A model generated the notes under the pieces. That model was given only the letters and a program-made list of their open reading frames with translations, made no database searches and was not told where the DNA came from. Source: a virus. From it: a stretch of 34,877 nt of DNA. Numbering within the stretch: position 1 is the first letter of the stretch; every line of letters begins with the position of its first letter. Shown piece after piece: positions 21,926-30,526 of this stretch. Made by a program: the position numbers and the translations under genes. The DNA is taken from positions 1 through 34,877 of IMG/VR virus record IMGVR_UViG_3300044634_001023. One strand, written 5' to 3'.

Positions 21926-22105
21926 ATGTCAATCCGAAACAAATACATCAGCGCATCAGTTACGTTCGTACTATGCTATTTATTGTGCGCCTTTATTGGT
22001 GCTAACATTAACCCTTTGCAATGGTCTGAATGGGTGCGCTTATTCTTCATTGTAGCCTTGTTTATTCCTAGTCAACTAACCAAAACTATTGCAGATGGCA
22101 AGTAA
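21926..22105 (+). CDS. Small two-pass membrane protein, plus strand
   Basis: A 59-residue protein starting MSIRNKY (ATG 21926; an earlier ATG at 21902 lies inside the promoter box). Two hydrophobic segments are visible: SASVTFVLCYLLCAFIGANI (about 9-28) and WVRLFFIVALFIP (about 36-48), with a basic N-terminus. It is probably an inner-membrane protein. With the next gene it forms the only plus-strand transcription unit, placed between head and tail genes, so it is a candidate moron for superinfection exclusion or host alteration; function unknown. Confidence 0.7.
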   Translation: MSIRNKYISASVTFVLCYLLCAFIGANINPLQWSEWVRLFFIVALFIPSQLTKTIADGK

Positions 22106-22286
22106 AAAAGACGAAGCCGAAAAGTATTCAAAACAACTCAAAACGCAGTTCACGCCTTATTGGTGGAAACGTTTAGAAAGTCATTGCCAACTTCCGCAGT
22201 CAAATACAAGTGTGGCGAAGTTTGTTCGTGAAGCGGCTATTGAGAAGTATAATGAAATTTACAACTCCGATAAGTTAACCGACTGA
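22095..22286 (+). CDS. Ribbon-helix-helix-like protein, plus strand
   Basis: I start at the ATG 22095 (MASKKDEAEKY), which overlaps the membrane protein stop by 11 bp; a TTG at 22089 is in frame but less likely. The 63-residue product has a strand (QLKTQFTPYWWKRL), a helix and a second helix (SVAKFVREAAIEKYNEI), the layout of CopG/MobC-type RHH DNA-binding proteins. It may regulate its own promoter or the neighbouring late genes. Its 3' end overlaps the tape-measure stop by 28 bp tail to tail. Confidence 0.65.
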   Translation: MASKKDEAEKYSKQLKTQFTPYWWKRLESHCQLPQSNTSVAKFVREAAIEKYNEIYNSDKLTD

Positions 22287-24622
22287 TTACGGTTGTTCAC
22301 AAAATTAGTGAACTCATCGTAAACAAGTTTCGGCTGTGGCATCTTTGCTATGCTATCGCTAAACATTTTCGCCATCGTACTAGCGTTGTTCACCTCGTTA
22401 CTCATTGCCCTATCACTATATCCTCCGTCCGTTGTTGGGATGTAACCTGTGGCGAATTTCCTGTTGCCTAATTGGAAGTTCGGTCTGTTACCTACTGCCA
22501 TCTCCATCTGCGCTAAAACTGGTGCAAATCGCTCCGTTGCTTTGGCTGTCATTACACTTTCACCACGTGATAACTTTGCATCTATGCTGTCGCTTGTTGC
22601 TGTTCCTGCACCATCTAAACCAATAACGCCTGTGGCAAATCTTGGAGGTTGTTTACTTGCTATCATTCCAATTTGAACTGCTGAAAATGCTGCCGCTAAT
22701 GCTGCAAATAACGGACCTGTAACCGTACCAACTAAAGGGATTGAAGCACCCGAAGTATAAGCCGCTAAAGTGGCGTTTATACCTTGCATTACTGCCGTTG
22801 CTAATTGTATAGCTTTGTTTTCTTCAAATTGTTTACGCTTCAACTCCGCACTTTGTTTAGCATATTCTTCCTCGCTTAATGCACCACTTTTTAAAGCCGC
22901 ATCAAGTTCTTCTTGTTTACGTGCCGTTACCTCGCTAAGTATATCAGATATTGAACCGATAGTATTCAACGCTCCCCCTACAATACCTTGTATAGCCTGT
23001 ATTTGCTCGGTTTGTATTTCTTCTGCTGTCTTTGCAGTTGACTTAGTTAATTCAGTTCCTTTTTCAGCGTACTTTTCTTTTATCGCTAATAACTCCTTTT
23101 GCTTTATTTCTTCAATTTTTACCTCGCTTAATCCTAATGCTCTTAGGTCTTCAATACGCTTTTCAAAAGCCAACTCAAATAAAGCCTCCTCCTGCTCTTG
23201 ACCACTTAGCAAAGTCTTTATTCTCAACTCTTCTAAAAAGGCATTACGGTCTGCAATTTTATTTAATCGGTTGACTTCATCTTGTTCTGCTTTCTCTTTA
23301 TCAGAAATAGCTTTAGCGTCTGAAATAGCTTTTTTAGCCGCTGCGTCTGCTGCGTCTCTATTACTTTTTTCTTTTTCCTTTGCCCTTTTATCTGCCGCCT
23401 TTTGCGCTTCGGCTTCGGCTTTTTCAATTATCTTATTACGAGCATTAATCATTTTCTCGGAGAACTTATTTAATTCACCCTCTAATGATTGACGTTCTAG
23501 TAAAGCTGTTTGGTATAATTTTAATTCTTCATCGGTTAATCCTTTTGTATCTTCAAGTCTTTTACGCAACGCTAATGACCTTTGAGTGTCCTCCTCCGCT
23601 AATATTTTTAATTCGGCATCAGATATTTCTAACTTTGCTTTTAGTGCTTTGGCTTGATTGTCTATTGAGATAACATTTCGCACGTTTGCTTTCCCAAAAA
23701 TATCACGCTCCAATGCCTCCGCTTTCTCAATTAATTTAAGCCTATCTTCCTCGCTTTTAGTTCTATCTTTTGATGCAATTATTAAGGCATCAACTTGTGC
23801 ACGACCTTTGGCTTGTGATATATTAAATGCGCCTTGTGTGTCCTCTAAATCACGAAGGACGTTTAATAAATTCATTGACGAGTTAACTATATCGTCAATA
23901 CTTCCACCAGTTACTATTGCTCTAAATGCTGCGCCCAAAGCTGTTGTGCTATCCTCAACCGCATCAGCTACTGGTTTAAAATTTTCAAATACGGTTATAA
24001 GGGATTGAATACCCATTATAATCAACGGCAAACCTGTTGTAGCTAGTGCCGCACCAAAACCTTTAACGCCACCCCCTGCGGCTGTGAAACCTGCTTTAGC
24101 AGCCTCTAATCCTTTAGAAACCTCGCCAATGTTTACGCCAAATAAGTTTATTTGCTTCCCTGCTTCACTAAACCCTTGACCGTAGTTACCTACGTTACGA
24201 GTAGTGTTACCTAATGCCGCCTCTTGTTCCTTTATTACCGTATTTAATTGCTTAGCGGTTGCGATTTGTTCCTTAGTTGGCTTCGCTGTTTGGATTAATT
24301 GATTGTATAAAGCGTTGTAGGCTTTTCGGTTTTCTGCTATGCTGTTTTCTTGTGCCTTACCTGCTTTGATGTTATCCTCTGTGGCTTGGGTCATTATCTT
24401 TGTTGCACTAGTTTGTTGCACCAAAACATTGTTTAACGCCCGTTGCTCTTTCTCTAATGCCTTTACCTCAGCATTTTGTGAAATGTATTCATTGGTCTGT
24501 TGCTTCCCTGCATCAGTCAACTCCTTTAGCTTAGTCTTTGATTGGGTCAACAAGTCGTTAACGTCCTGCAATGCCGAAACGGTTGGAGTGGTGTCTATCT
24601 TAAATATTAGTGTATCTGCCAT
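22259..24622 (-). CDS. Tape measure protein
   Basis: A 787-residue protein with long heptad-rich coiled coils (about 20-140 and 270-600, rich in A, K, E, Q) and two hydrophobic regions (GLPLIIMGIQSLITVF near 200 and SIPLVGTVTGPLFAALAAAF near 640). A C-terminal domain follows. This is typical of siphovirus tape measures, which set tail length; at about 0.15 nm per residue the tail would be near 118 nm. A muramidase or peptidase domain is not visible. It follows the tail-tip genes and precedes the plus-strand cassette. Confidence 0.85.
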   Translation of the reverse strand: MADTLIFKIDTTPTVSALQDVNDLLTQSKTKLKELTDAGKQQTNEYISQNAEVKALEKEQRALNNVLVQQTSATKIMTQATEDNIKAGKAQENSIAENRKAYNALYNQLIQTAKPTKEQIATAKQLNTVIKEQEAALGNTTRNVGNYGQGFSEAGKQINLFGVNIGEVSKGLEAAKAGFTAAGGGVKGFGAALATTGLPLIIMGIQSLITVFENFKPVADAVEDSTTALGAAFRAIVTGGSIDDIVNSSMNLLNVLRDLEDTQGAFNISQAKGRAQVDALIIASKDRTKSEEDRLKLIEKAEALERDIFGKANVRNVISIDNQAKALKAKLEISDAELKILAEEDTQRSLALRKRLEDTKGLTDEELKLYQTALLERQSLEGELNKFSEKMINARNKIIEKAEAEAQKAADKRAKEKEKSNRDAADAAAKKAISDAKAISDKEKAEQDEVNRLNKIADRNAFLEELRIKTLLSGQEQEEALFELAFEKRIEDLRALGLSEVKIEEIKQKELLAIKEKYAEKGTELTKSTAKTAEEIQTEQIQAIQGIVGGALNTIGSISDILSEVTARKQEELDAALKSGALSEEEYAKQSAELKRKQFEENKAIQLATAVMQGINATLAAYTSGASIPLVGTVTGPLFAALAAAFSAVQIGMIASKQPPRFATGVIGLDGAGTATSDSIDAKLSRGESVMTAKATERFAPVLAQMEMAVGNRPNFQLGNRKFATGYIPTTDGGYSDRAMSNEVNNASTMAKMFSDSIAKMPQPKLVYDEFTNFVNNRNQSVNLSEL

Positions 24623-24623
24623 G

Positions 24624-26549
24624 TTAGTAAAGTTTTACAAGTTCAACCAATGTACTCACGTTTCTGTTCGGGTTATAACCGCTTATCTTGCTCACATAAA
24701 AATAGCTGTTGAAGTATTCTATATAAATAGGAATAGTCAAGTCAAGTTGATTAATATCGGAAGCGTTTAATCGAAGTAAGCAAGTGACTATCTTAGCCTT
24801 ATCCAAAACATCAATAAAAGACTGGTAGAAAGTAGGGATTAAATTATCATCAAACCCTAAATTGATTTCACCACTCTTTTGAAAGTGAGTTAAAAGAATG
24901 TCGGTCGTCTGTGCGCTGTTACTTGTGCCGTCTGTGTAGGTGAAGGCCACATCGTTAAACTTGGCGAATAAAATCCGCTGGTCTATTTCATCTTTAAACG
25001 TGCCGTCATCATTAAATATCTGCAAGTCTGCAACAACTAAACCGCCTGTTAATGCTTGTGTACTTGCGCTAAAGTCAATTTCAATTAGGTCTTGTTCGTC
25101 ATCTAAATTCTGGTCATCTAAAGTGATTACACCGTTTGCGAATGTTGCATTTTGATTAGGGTCGAACACTTCATCATATTGCCACGTGCAAAGGTTTCTT
25201 TGAGCGTAGCCATCAACCGCAAATGTTATCTGAGGCGTATCGGTTAGGTCTAATTTATTACTCCAATCTAAAGCGTTTGGAATGTTATCATTTAGCTTTT
25301 CAAACGGTACAATGTTAACCACTTTGTTAACCTCATCAACTTGAATTAGTGAGCAAGTCAACTTCAAATAAGTAGCTAGTAATTCGCTTTGCTTTGTATC
25401 GGGTAACAAACTATTGACGGTTGTAAATTGACGGCTTATAAAGTTAACTGACGGTAAAGCATTTACTTCAGTTGGAGTAACTACAACCGTATCTGTAATG
25501 GTTAATGAAGCATCAGCAACGGTGTAAATTGCAGCCGTTAAAAATGAAATAGTAATTGCGTTTGCATCATCTGTTAATGCTGACGGTGTAAGTGTTGCCG
25601 TTCCAGAATAAGTAAAAGTGTTTACGCCTACTACCACATCAGCCGCTAATCTTGTATCGGATATGCCTATTGAATTAACGTCTATCGTAATATTGCCTAC
25701 GATTGTAACCGTTATATTTATTACAATGTTATAAGTTACGGTTATTATATCATTTAGAATAACGCTACCATCCCAAGTTGCTATTGAACTAGGGTCAAAA
25801 TAAATATCGCTGCCACTAATTTTAGTAAGCATCATTATTTTATTTGCTGCTGCTGGTGCTGGTAAAACCAAAGTATTACCAAAGAACTCGCAGTTATATT
25901 TATCACCGTTAAAATCCCTTAACCATTCTTTACACAACGGCAAAATCATTAACTGATTTGGATAACCGTATTTTAATTTGCTTTCGTTGTTTATGGTGTA
26001 ACCTTGTGAAGCCGCCATTTGTTCTAAAAGAAACTCAATCGAAACGCTTGGTGGCTGGTAAGCAATATTGCCCAAAGCTATTGCAGTAGGTTGCTCAACA
26101 TTCAAAGCGATTGAACGTGGAACGTCTAAATCCGTTCTCGTTGCAACGTAGTTAGTCAAGGTGTGATAATAGTCATAAGCACTAAAATCAATATCAGTTA
26201 ACTTGCCATCCTTTAAAGCCGCAAAGAAATCACTATTGCCACCGTAAATGTTGACGTTGTAACCTTGTGCGCTTTCCTTTAGAGTTGCAAATGAAATCTG
26301 TTGGTCTATACCGTTGGAATAATAACGTGCTTTTAGCCTTCTATATGGCTTAGTGCCAATGTTATTTACATCATCGGGATTTTCAAATATGGCTTTATTC
26401 TTTGCCGTCTTTGGAATAGTAAATTCGGCTGACCGTACTCCGCTTCGCTTTTCAATTTCACCAATCTTCGCAATGGCGTATTCTATACTAATGTCGGCAT
26501 CAGTAGGCAAGTCAACTAACTTATCTTCGATGTATAACTCACTAGCCAT
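24624..26549 (-). CDS. Large tail-tip / baseplate protein
   Basis: A 641-residue beta-rich protein. The opening ELYIEDKLVDLPTDADISIEYAIAKIG and the SAEFTIPKTAKNKAIFENP segment are typical of the long tail proteins that sit next to tape measures in Bacteroidota phages. A threonine/isoleucine-rich internal stretch (about 280-350) looks like an inserted Ig-like or carbohydrate-facing domain. It likely forms part of the distal tail or hub. The stop is two bases before the tape-measure start and the start overlaps the 236-aa gene by 8 bp. Confidence 0.65.
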   Translation of the reverse strand: MASELYIEDKLVDLPTDADISIEYAIAKIGEIEKRSGVRSAEFTIPKTAKNKAIFENPDDVNNIGTKPYRRLKARYYSNGIDQQISFATLKESAQGYNVNIYGGNSDFFAALKDGKLTDIDFSAYDYYHTLTNYVATRTDLDVPRSIALNVEQPTAIALGNIAYQPPSVSIEFLLEQMAASQGYTINNESKLKYGYPNQLMILPLCKEWLRDFNGDKYNCEFFGNTLVLPAPAAANKIMMLTKISGSDIYFDPSSIATWDGSVILNDIITVTYNIVINITVTIVGNITIDVNSIGISDTRLAADVVVGVNTFTYSGTATLTPSALTDDANAITISFLTAAIYTVADASLTITDTVVVTPTEVNALPSVNFISRQFTTVNSLLPDTKQSELLATYLKLTCSLIQVDEVNKVVNIVPFEKLNDNIPNALDWSNKLDLTDTPQITFAVDGYAQRNLCTWQYDEVFDPNQNATFANGVITLDDQNLDDEQDLIEIDFSASTQALTGGLVVADLQIFNDDGTFKDEIDQRILFAKFNDVAFTYTDGTSNSAQTTDILLTHFQKSGEINLGFDDNLIPTFYQSFIDVLDKAKIVTCLLRLNASDINQLDLTIPIYIEYFNSYFYVSKISGYNPNRNVSTLVELVKLY

Positions 26550-27252
26550 TTTGCATAGTTATTTCAGTAGCGTAAATAATTCTTACGCTCACATCAAAAA
26601 ATTTGTCGTTTGTGTTTCGCTTGGTGAATGTTCCTGCCTCAATTAACACTGGCACTATTTCAATCGTTCCATCTTGCAATGTGTTTCTAATGTACGCTTG
26701 TGAAGTTTGCTTTAAACTTTCCATGTAAGCCAATGCCTCTTGTGGAATATCTCCTGTGGTAAGTATCTCGCTATCGGTTACGCCTCTACGTTCGCTAACG
26801 GCTGTTAGATATTGTGGCGTTTGGTATGTTTCTGCATCGGGGATCTCTGTTTCAAAAGTAGTATTGCCGTTAAATGGGAATACCGCCCAACCGCCTTGTC
26901 TTGTTAACCACGCTAACAATTTAGTGTTGCAATTAGTTGGCAAGTCAATTTGATTGTAGGCTTGTAGGTTTAACTCCACTATGTACTCCACATCAGTAGC
27001 TCCGTAGCTTAATGTCCAACTAAACGAATAGAACCCAACATCAGCATTATCTAAATCGATATTCCAACCTATTGATAAGGGGAAGTTTCCAAACTCTGTA
27101 AACCACGCTGGTGCTGAAGTGTAATTGCCATCAATACCCAAACCGTTAAATGTCGAAGCCGTTGAACCTTGCATAATAGCGTCATCGAAGAAACCTTGAA
27201 TGTTTCCGCTGTCCGTTGCATCTTTAACGTAGGTCTTGACTTTCTTAATCAT
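26542..27252 (-). CDS. Putative tail protein (236 aa)
   Basis: A 236-residue protein with mixed beta strands and aromatic motifs (NADVGFYSFSWTLSYGATDVEYI, in parts) and a late segment TQNTLQDG/EIVPVLIEAGTF. No catalytic site is visible. It lies in the tail-tip block with overlapping or adjoining starts on both sides, so a structural tail role is likely; the exact place is unknown. Confidence 0.5.
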   Translation of the reverse strand: MIKKVKTYVKDATDSGNIQGFFDDAIMQGSTASTFNGLGIDGNYTSAPAWFTEFGNFPLSIGWNIDLDNADVGFYSFSWTLSYGATDVEYIVELNLQAYNQIDLPTNCNTKLLAWLTRQGGWAVFPFNGNTTFETEIPDAETYQTPQYLTAVSERRGVTDSEILTTGDIPQEALAYMESLKQTSQAYIRNTLQDGTIEIVPVLIEAGTFTKRNTNDKFFDVSVRIIYATEITMQNG

Positions 27253-27890
27253 TAGTAAGGTATTGTCGTGTAAATAACGGTTATGTCTAATCTTCCACTC
27301 CCTGCTGTTGGATTGCCTGTTTCAATCGCCCACATTAAAGCCTTGTTTGCTATAATGCTATTTTCATCAACAGCACTATTTGCTGACCTAACCGCACTCT
27401 TATTTGCCGCTTGAGCTAACATTGTTTGAATAAGAATTAATGCATTATCACTACCGTTTAATGTATCAAGGTAAATAACTTGGCTTGTATTTGTAGCATA
27501 AGCCGCTGTAATGTATGTATATTTTACCACTGCTGAAATCGGTATAATTGCCAAACCTGCGCCTGGTGCTGCTACTAATTGCACAGGTGTTGTGTTCCCT
27601 GCCAATATCTGTGCGCTTCCAATCGCTACGCTTACGGATTGCGTACTCCCTAAACCGCTCGACATACTCGCCCAACTCGCACCGTTGTAATATTCAAACT
27701 GACTATTGTCAGTGTTGTAAATTAGTAAGCCATTCGCTGGTGTAGCGATTGCGTTCCGTTGTGCCGTTGTTAGCTGAATAGCTAAGTCTTGGTAGCTGTC
27801 AACCATGTCATCTAAGATAACTTGCTGAGGTGCGCTAAATGTACTCCCTGCAATGTCGGAAGCTAATTGTGTTTTACTTTTTATAGCCAT
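27252..27890 (-). CDS. Tail fibre-like protein (212 aa)
   Basis: A 212-residue protein whose segment LTTAQRNAIATPANGLLIYN followed by QFEYYNGASW is a widespread motif at the base of fibre-like proteins. The rest is alanine/serine-rich and beta-forming. It could be a short tail fibre or decoration of the tail tip. It shares one base with the next gene start and overlaps the 256-aa gene by 10 bp. Confidence 0.6.
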   Translation of the reverse strand: MAIKSKTQLASDIAGSTFSAPQQVILDDMVDSYQDLAIQLTTAQRNAIATPANGLLIYNTDNSQFEYYNGASWASMSSGLGSTQSVSVAIGSAQILAGNTTPVQLVAAPGAGLAIIPISAVVKYTYITAAYATNTSQVIYLDTLNGSDNALILIQTMLAQAANKSAVRSANSAVDENSIIANKALMWAIETGNPTAGSGRLDITVIYTTIPY

Positions 27891-28651
27891 GATATTTGAT
27901 TTTCGTTTATTGTTCTTGTTTCTTGTCTATCTCCATCAATAAATAGCTTGGTAAAACCGCACTCGCTAATCGAGTTGGCTTTCACATAATATCGGTTTAA
28001 ATCTTCAACCGTTAACCCACTATTAGCAACGTAGTTGAACCCCTTTAGTGAACCATTAAAAAAGTGGCGTAGATAAATGTACTCTTTGCCACCTACAATT
28101 ATCGGTCCATTATCTATGTTGTAATTAACTTCGTCTATGTTGTAAAGTATTTTGTAAGGCGTAGGGAATGCCGCTTGTGCATATCCGCTTAGGTTGAACC
28201 TTAACCGCCCATTTAGGTCTGCTTCGGGTCTGAATGTAGCGATTAGCTTGTAAGGCTGAACGGTTGACATATCCACGCCCCCTATAATCAATTCGCCACT
28301 ATTCCAACCTGCATAAACGGTCACGCTAGGCAAGTCAACAAACTCACAACCTGCACCAACGGAACTAATCACCGTACTCGGATACGCTGTTTGCAAAGTA
28401 AAGTTGCTTTGGCTTGTGATTGACTTCACCACATGGAAGCCAGTCAACGCCCCAAAGTTCCGAAAGTAGATACGGCTTCCCACTTCTAAGTCAGCACTAA
28501 ATGAAGAAGTCAACACCACTTGAATAAGACCGTTATTAGGGAAATAAAAGAATGGTCGTGTGGGTAAAGAGTACACCCATGTGAACTCTCGATGTGCGCT
28601 AACCCATTTATAAGGACGTTGGAAAAGTAAATAGTCGTTGGCTCGGCTCAT
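27881..28651 (-). CDS. Putative tail protein (256 aa), probable leaderless transcript
   Basis: A 256-residue beta-rich protein, with DYLLFQRPYKWVSAHREFTW near the start and repeated GG/hairpin patterns. Some features (VGSRIYFRNFG, GFHVVKSI) recall small beta-barrel domains of tail tip or fibre-network proteins. No enzyme motif is seen. A TAAATTTG box ends 4 nt before the ATG, so it may head its own transcript. It begins the tail-tip gene block. Confidence 0.55.
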   Translation of the reverse strand: MSRANDYLLFQRPYKWVSAHREFTWVYSLPTRPFFYFPNNGLIQVVLTSSFSADLEVGSRIYFRNFGALTGFHVVKSITSQSNFTLQTAYPSTVISSVGAGCEFVDLPSVTVYAGWNSGELIIGGVDMSTVQPYKLIATFRPEADLNGRLRFNLSGYAQAAFPTPYKILYNIDEVNYNIDNGPIIVGGKEYIYLRHFFNGSLKGFNYVANSGLTVEDLNRYYVKANSISECGFTKLFIDGDRQETRTINENQISWL

Positions 28652-28655
28652 GTTG

Positions 28656-28663
28656 CAAATTTA
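28656..28663 (-). promoter_or_regulatory. TAnnTTTG box directly before the 256-aa gene
   Basis: TAAATTTG on the minus strand is followed by CAAC and then the ATG at 28651, the same 4-nt spacing as three other loci. It lies in the only gap (51 bp) of this tail block. No -33 is clear. Confidence 0.4.
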
Positions 28664-28702
28664 AACAACTCTAAGCCGTTATTATTTTCGTGTCCTATTT
28701 AT

Positions 28703-29209
28703 TTATGCCGCCAATAATTCAAAAATCTCAGATTGAATTTCTGTAACCAATAATTGTGCAAACTCTGCTTCGATGCTTCGCTGTAATTCTTCGTTAAATA
28801 TTCCGCTAATTAAATCGCTCCCACCTGCTTGATATATGGTCGAACCCTCTTGATGTATTCGCCTTGCAATTAAGAAGGCTAAACTATCTTTGCTTATTCC
28901 ATCTGGGATAATTCCTTTGTCATCTATCCATTGCCTTATCGCACGTTTAACCGCTCCATTGCCTCCGCCTTTAGTTGGTCCTCTACCGTTTTGCAAATAT
29001 TGAATATAATCATTGCCGTAAATGCTTAGCACCGTTCCGTTGGTTACTTCAAACCGTATTGACTTGGCTAACTTGCCACTTGCGTTCACCACGCTCTCAA
29101 ACGTGCCATTTGCGCCCCTTCGCTGTATTAGCTTGGTTTGGATGTCATTTACCAACTGCTCGGTTAATTTGACCCCTAATTCGTTTAGTCGTGCTTCTAG
29201 GTTTATCAT
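28703..29209 (-). CDS. HK97 gp10-like tail completion protein
   Basis: A 168-residue protein with the HK97-gp10 pattern: GKLAKSIRFEV near 45, then YGNDYIQYLQNGRGPTKGGG near 64-83, and a helical C-terminus. Such proteins join the tail to the head at completion. It overlaps the upstream gene by 4 bp (ATGA). Length and order fit; it is followed by a tail gene cluster. Confidence 0.75.
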   Translation of the reverse strand: MINLEARLNELGVKLTEQLVNDIQTKLIQRRGANGTFESVVNASGKLAKSIRFEVTNGTVLSIYGNDYIQYLQNGRGPTKGGGNGAVKRAIRQWIDDKGIIPDGISKDSLAFLIARRIHQEGSTIYQAGGSDLISGIFNEELQRSIEAEFAQLLVTEIQSEIFELLAA

Positions 29210-29628
29210 ACCTCACAAACTTTGCTGGATTTGATTTGAAGTTGAAACCTTACAAACATTCCGTTCGTCACACCGCTAAACTGCTTGTAAAACGGTTCTG
29301 CTTCGTAGTTGCTTACTATCTTGCCGCTACCTTGTAAAGCTAGATGAAAACGCCTTTGCATCGTGTCGGCTTCGTCTGTGCTGTTTAACAAGTCATCTGC
29401 ACTATCGTGAGGCGAACCGTCAAACAGAAACGCCATTAATATATTTGGGTTCACGTCTACGCCCATATTGCTCGGGTTTTGAACACGAAAAGGGTATAGG
29501 TGTATTTGTGGCATCGGATTGTCCTTGATGGCTAAATTCGCATCGCTAACACGCCCATGATAAAACGTGCCGTTCGGGTTAATGGTTTGGCAAATGCCTT
29601 TTATGAAGTCTACGGTATCTAAGTACAT
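29206..29628 (-). CDS. Putative tail terminator protein
   Basis: I start at the ATG 29628 (MYLDTVDFIKG), 140 residues. A frame from 29655 adds an unlikely phenylalanine-rich leader inside the terminator. The protein has NPMPQIHLYPFR and a MQRRFHLALQGSG stretch, consistent with tail terminator (gpU-like) or neck proteins that end the tube. It precedes the gp10-like gene, the usual neighbour. TACTTTTG lies 4 nt before the ATG. Confidence 0.6.
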   Translation of the reverse strand: MYLDTVDFIKGICQTINPNGTFYHGRVSDANLAIKDNPMPQIHLYPFRVQNPSNMGVDVNPNILMAFLFDGSPHDSADDLLNSTDEADTMQRRFHLALQGSGKIVSNYEAEPFYKQFSGVTNGMFVRFQLQIKSSKVCEV

Positions 29629-29632
29629 AAAG

Positions 29633-29640
29633 CAAAAGTA
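29633..29640 (-). promoter_or_regulatory. TAnnTTTG box directly before the tail terminator gene
   Basis: TACTTTTG is followed by CTTT and the ATG at 29628. The preceding 30 bp are a terminator, so this box would restart transcription for the tail genes. A -33 would fall in the hairpin and is not evident. Confidence 0.4.
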
Positions 29641-29671
29641 AATAAAAAAAGCCACTTTTTAGGGTGGCTTT
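29641..29671 (-). terminator. Rho-independent terminator after the 63-aa gene
   Basis: AAAGCCAC (29648-29655) pairs with GTGGCTTT (29664-29671) and the minus strand continues TTTTTTTATTTAC. It ends the two-gene accessory unit that starts near 30180. Confidence 0.85.
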
Positions 29672-29695
29672 CTTCTTTGTGGCTTCAATATTAGG

Positions 29696-29887
29696 CTAAT
29701 AGTTTTCTCGCTTCTCAATTTCTTTTTGCACCTTGTCCATTTCAAGGTCGATAGATTTTTTTATTGACTGGCTGATGTTTTCAGCAACGTGCAGATAGTC
29801 CCGTTCTATAAGGTTTGATAATGCGGCTAACAGATTAGCCGTTTCTAATAGCGTGTTATTGCTTACGCTTGTGTGTTTTGTTTTCAT
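29696..29887 (-). CDS. Small helical protein (63 aa)
   Basis: A 63-residue protein, helical and charged at the end (DLEMDKVQKEIEKRENY). No family recognised. The leader contains AAACCAAACCAAACCAACC before the ATG, and a copy of the 31-bp element lies just upstream. It is followed by a strong terminator, so it ends a two-gene accessory unit inside the late region. Confidence 0.6.
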   Translation of the reverse strand: MKTKHTSVSNNTLLETANLLAALSNLIERDYLHVAENISQSIKKSIDLEMDKVQKEIEKRENY

Positions 29888-29914
29888 AGGTTTGGTTGGT
29901 TTGGTTTGGTTTTT

Positions 29915-29945
29915 TGAGGTTGATAGGATGCCTCGCCCCTTTTTG
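29915..29945. repeat. 31-bp element, copy B
   Basis: Identical to 9352-9382, placed between the stop of the 66-aa gene (29949-29947) and the leader of the 63-aa gene. The neighbouring leader, GGTTTGG-rich on the plus strand, is also alike, while the genes on either side are unrelated to those at copy A. Confidence 0.8.
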
Positions 29946-29946
29946 T

Positions 29947-30147
29947 TTAAAGACTATATTTAAAACCTTTTGCCGATGCTAATGTGTACCAATACTCTAT
30001 TGGATATTGATTAAAGCCATGTTTTTCTGTTATGAAAAGTATTGTGTTATTAAGCATATTTAAACTAACTCTTTTGTAGCTAGATAATTCAGCGTTTAAT
30101 AATTCTACAAATAATGTCTGTAATTGTGTTGATGGTGTGTTTTTCAT
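29947..30147 (-). CDS. Small hypothetical protein (66 aa)
   Basis: I start at the ATG 30147 (MKNTPSTQLQTLF), 66 residues; an in-frame ATG at 30195 would lie upstream of the promoter box. The product is mostly helical with NQYPIEYWYTLASAKGF near the end. No family recognised. The leader and promoter resemble those of the 82-aa gene at 9385-9633. Confidence 0.6.
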   Translation of the reverse strand: MKNTPSTQLQTLFVELLNAELSSYKRVSLNMLNNTILFITEKHGFNQYPIEYWYTLASAKGFKYSL

Positions 30148-30178
30148 AGGTTTATTTTTTATTTGGTTAAATGATATG

Positions 30179-30211
30179 CAAATATAGCTAAACATTTTTT
30201 ACACTTCCAAA
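30179..30211 (-). promoter_or_regulatory. Promoter of the late accessory unit
   Basis: TTTG (30211-30208) and TATATTTG (30186-30179) are 21 bp apart. The flanking sequence (GATATGCAAAT and TTCCAAACTTTTT) is shared with the promoter region at 9660-9720. Confidence 0.6.
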
Positions 30212-30235
30212 CTTTTTCTAAACTTTTTTTAAAGT

Positions 30236-30526
30236 TTATTTTTTAAACATTTTCTGCTGTTGCTGTTGTGCCGCTTGTAAATCTTTTTGATACATCGACT
30301 TTTCAAAGTCGTGAAGGAGAATGTCGTAAATTAAAGTCGCCTGCATATTTGTGACCTCTTCAATAGTTTTGCCCCATCTGTCCATCATGGCAAAGATAGT
30401 TGCCTTTGCTCCGAACTTCTTGAACCTATCAACATTCGCTATTGCCTCCGCTTGACTTGGTTTGTAGTCGTTCAATCTTTTATAACGCTCAAAGAACTTT
30501 TTGAGTGCAGAAAAAAAAAAGCGCAA
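30236..30526 (-). CDS. Tail assembly chaperone, frameshift extension (T part)
   Basis: This frame has no plausible start of its own (the first codon is a TTG inside the upstream gene) and is reached from the 148-aa gene by a -1 shift on ten T residues (30520-30511). The extension of about 93 residues has DYKPSQAEAIANVDRFKKFG, DRWGKTIEEVTNM and a glutamine-rich end (AAQQQQQK). This is the arrangement of the lambda G/GT chaperone pair, which guides tape-measure and tube assembly. Confidence 0.7.
   Translation of the reverse strand: MRFFFSALKKFFERYKRLNDYKPSQAEAIANVDRFKKFGAKATIFAMMDRWGKTIEEVTNMQATLIYDILLHDFEKSMYQKDLQAAQQQQQKMFKK

Noticed and set aside
22405-24008. Several plus-strand frames of 60-140 codons opposite the tape measure
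   Set aside because: They are serine/alanine/leucine-rich mirror frames of coiled-coil codons and have no promoter or leader.
29206-29655. Longer start for the tail terminator gene at 29655
   Set aside because: The added residues are encoded by the terminator hairpin tail and lie upstream of the promoter box; the ATG at 29628 is better.
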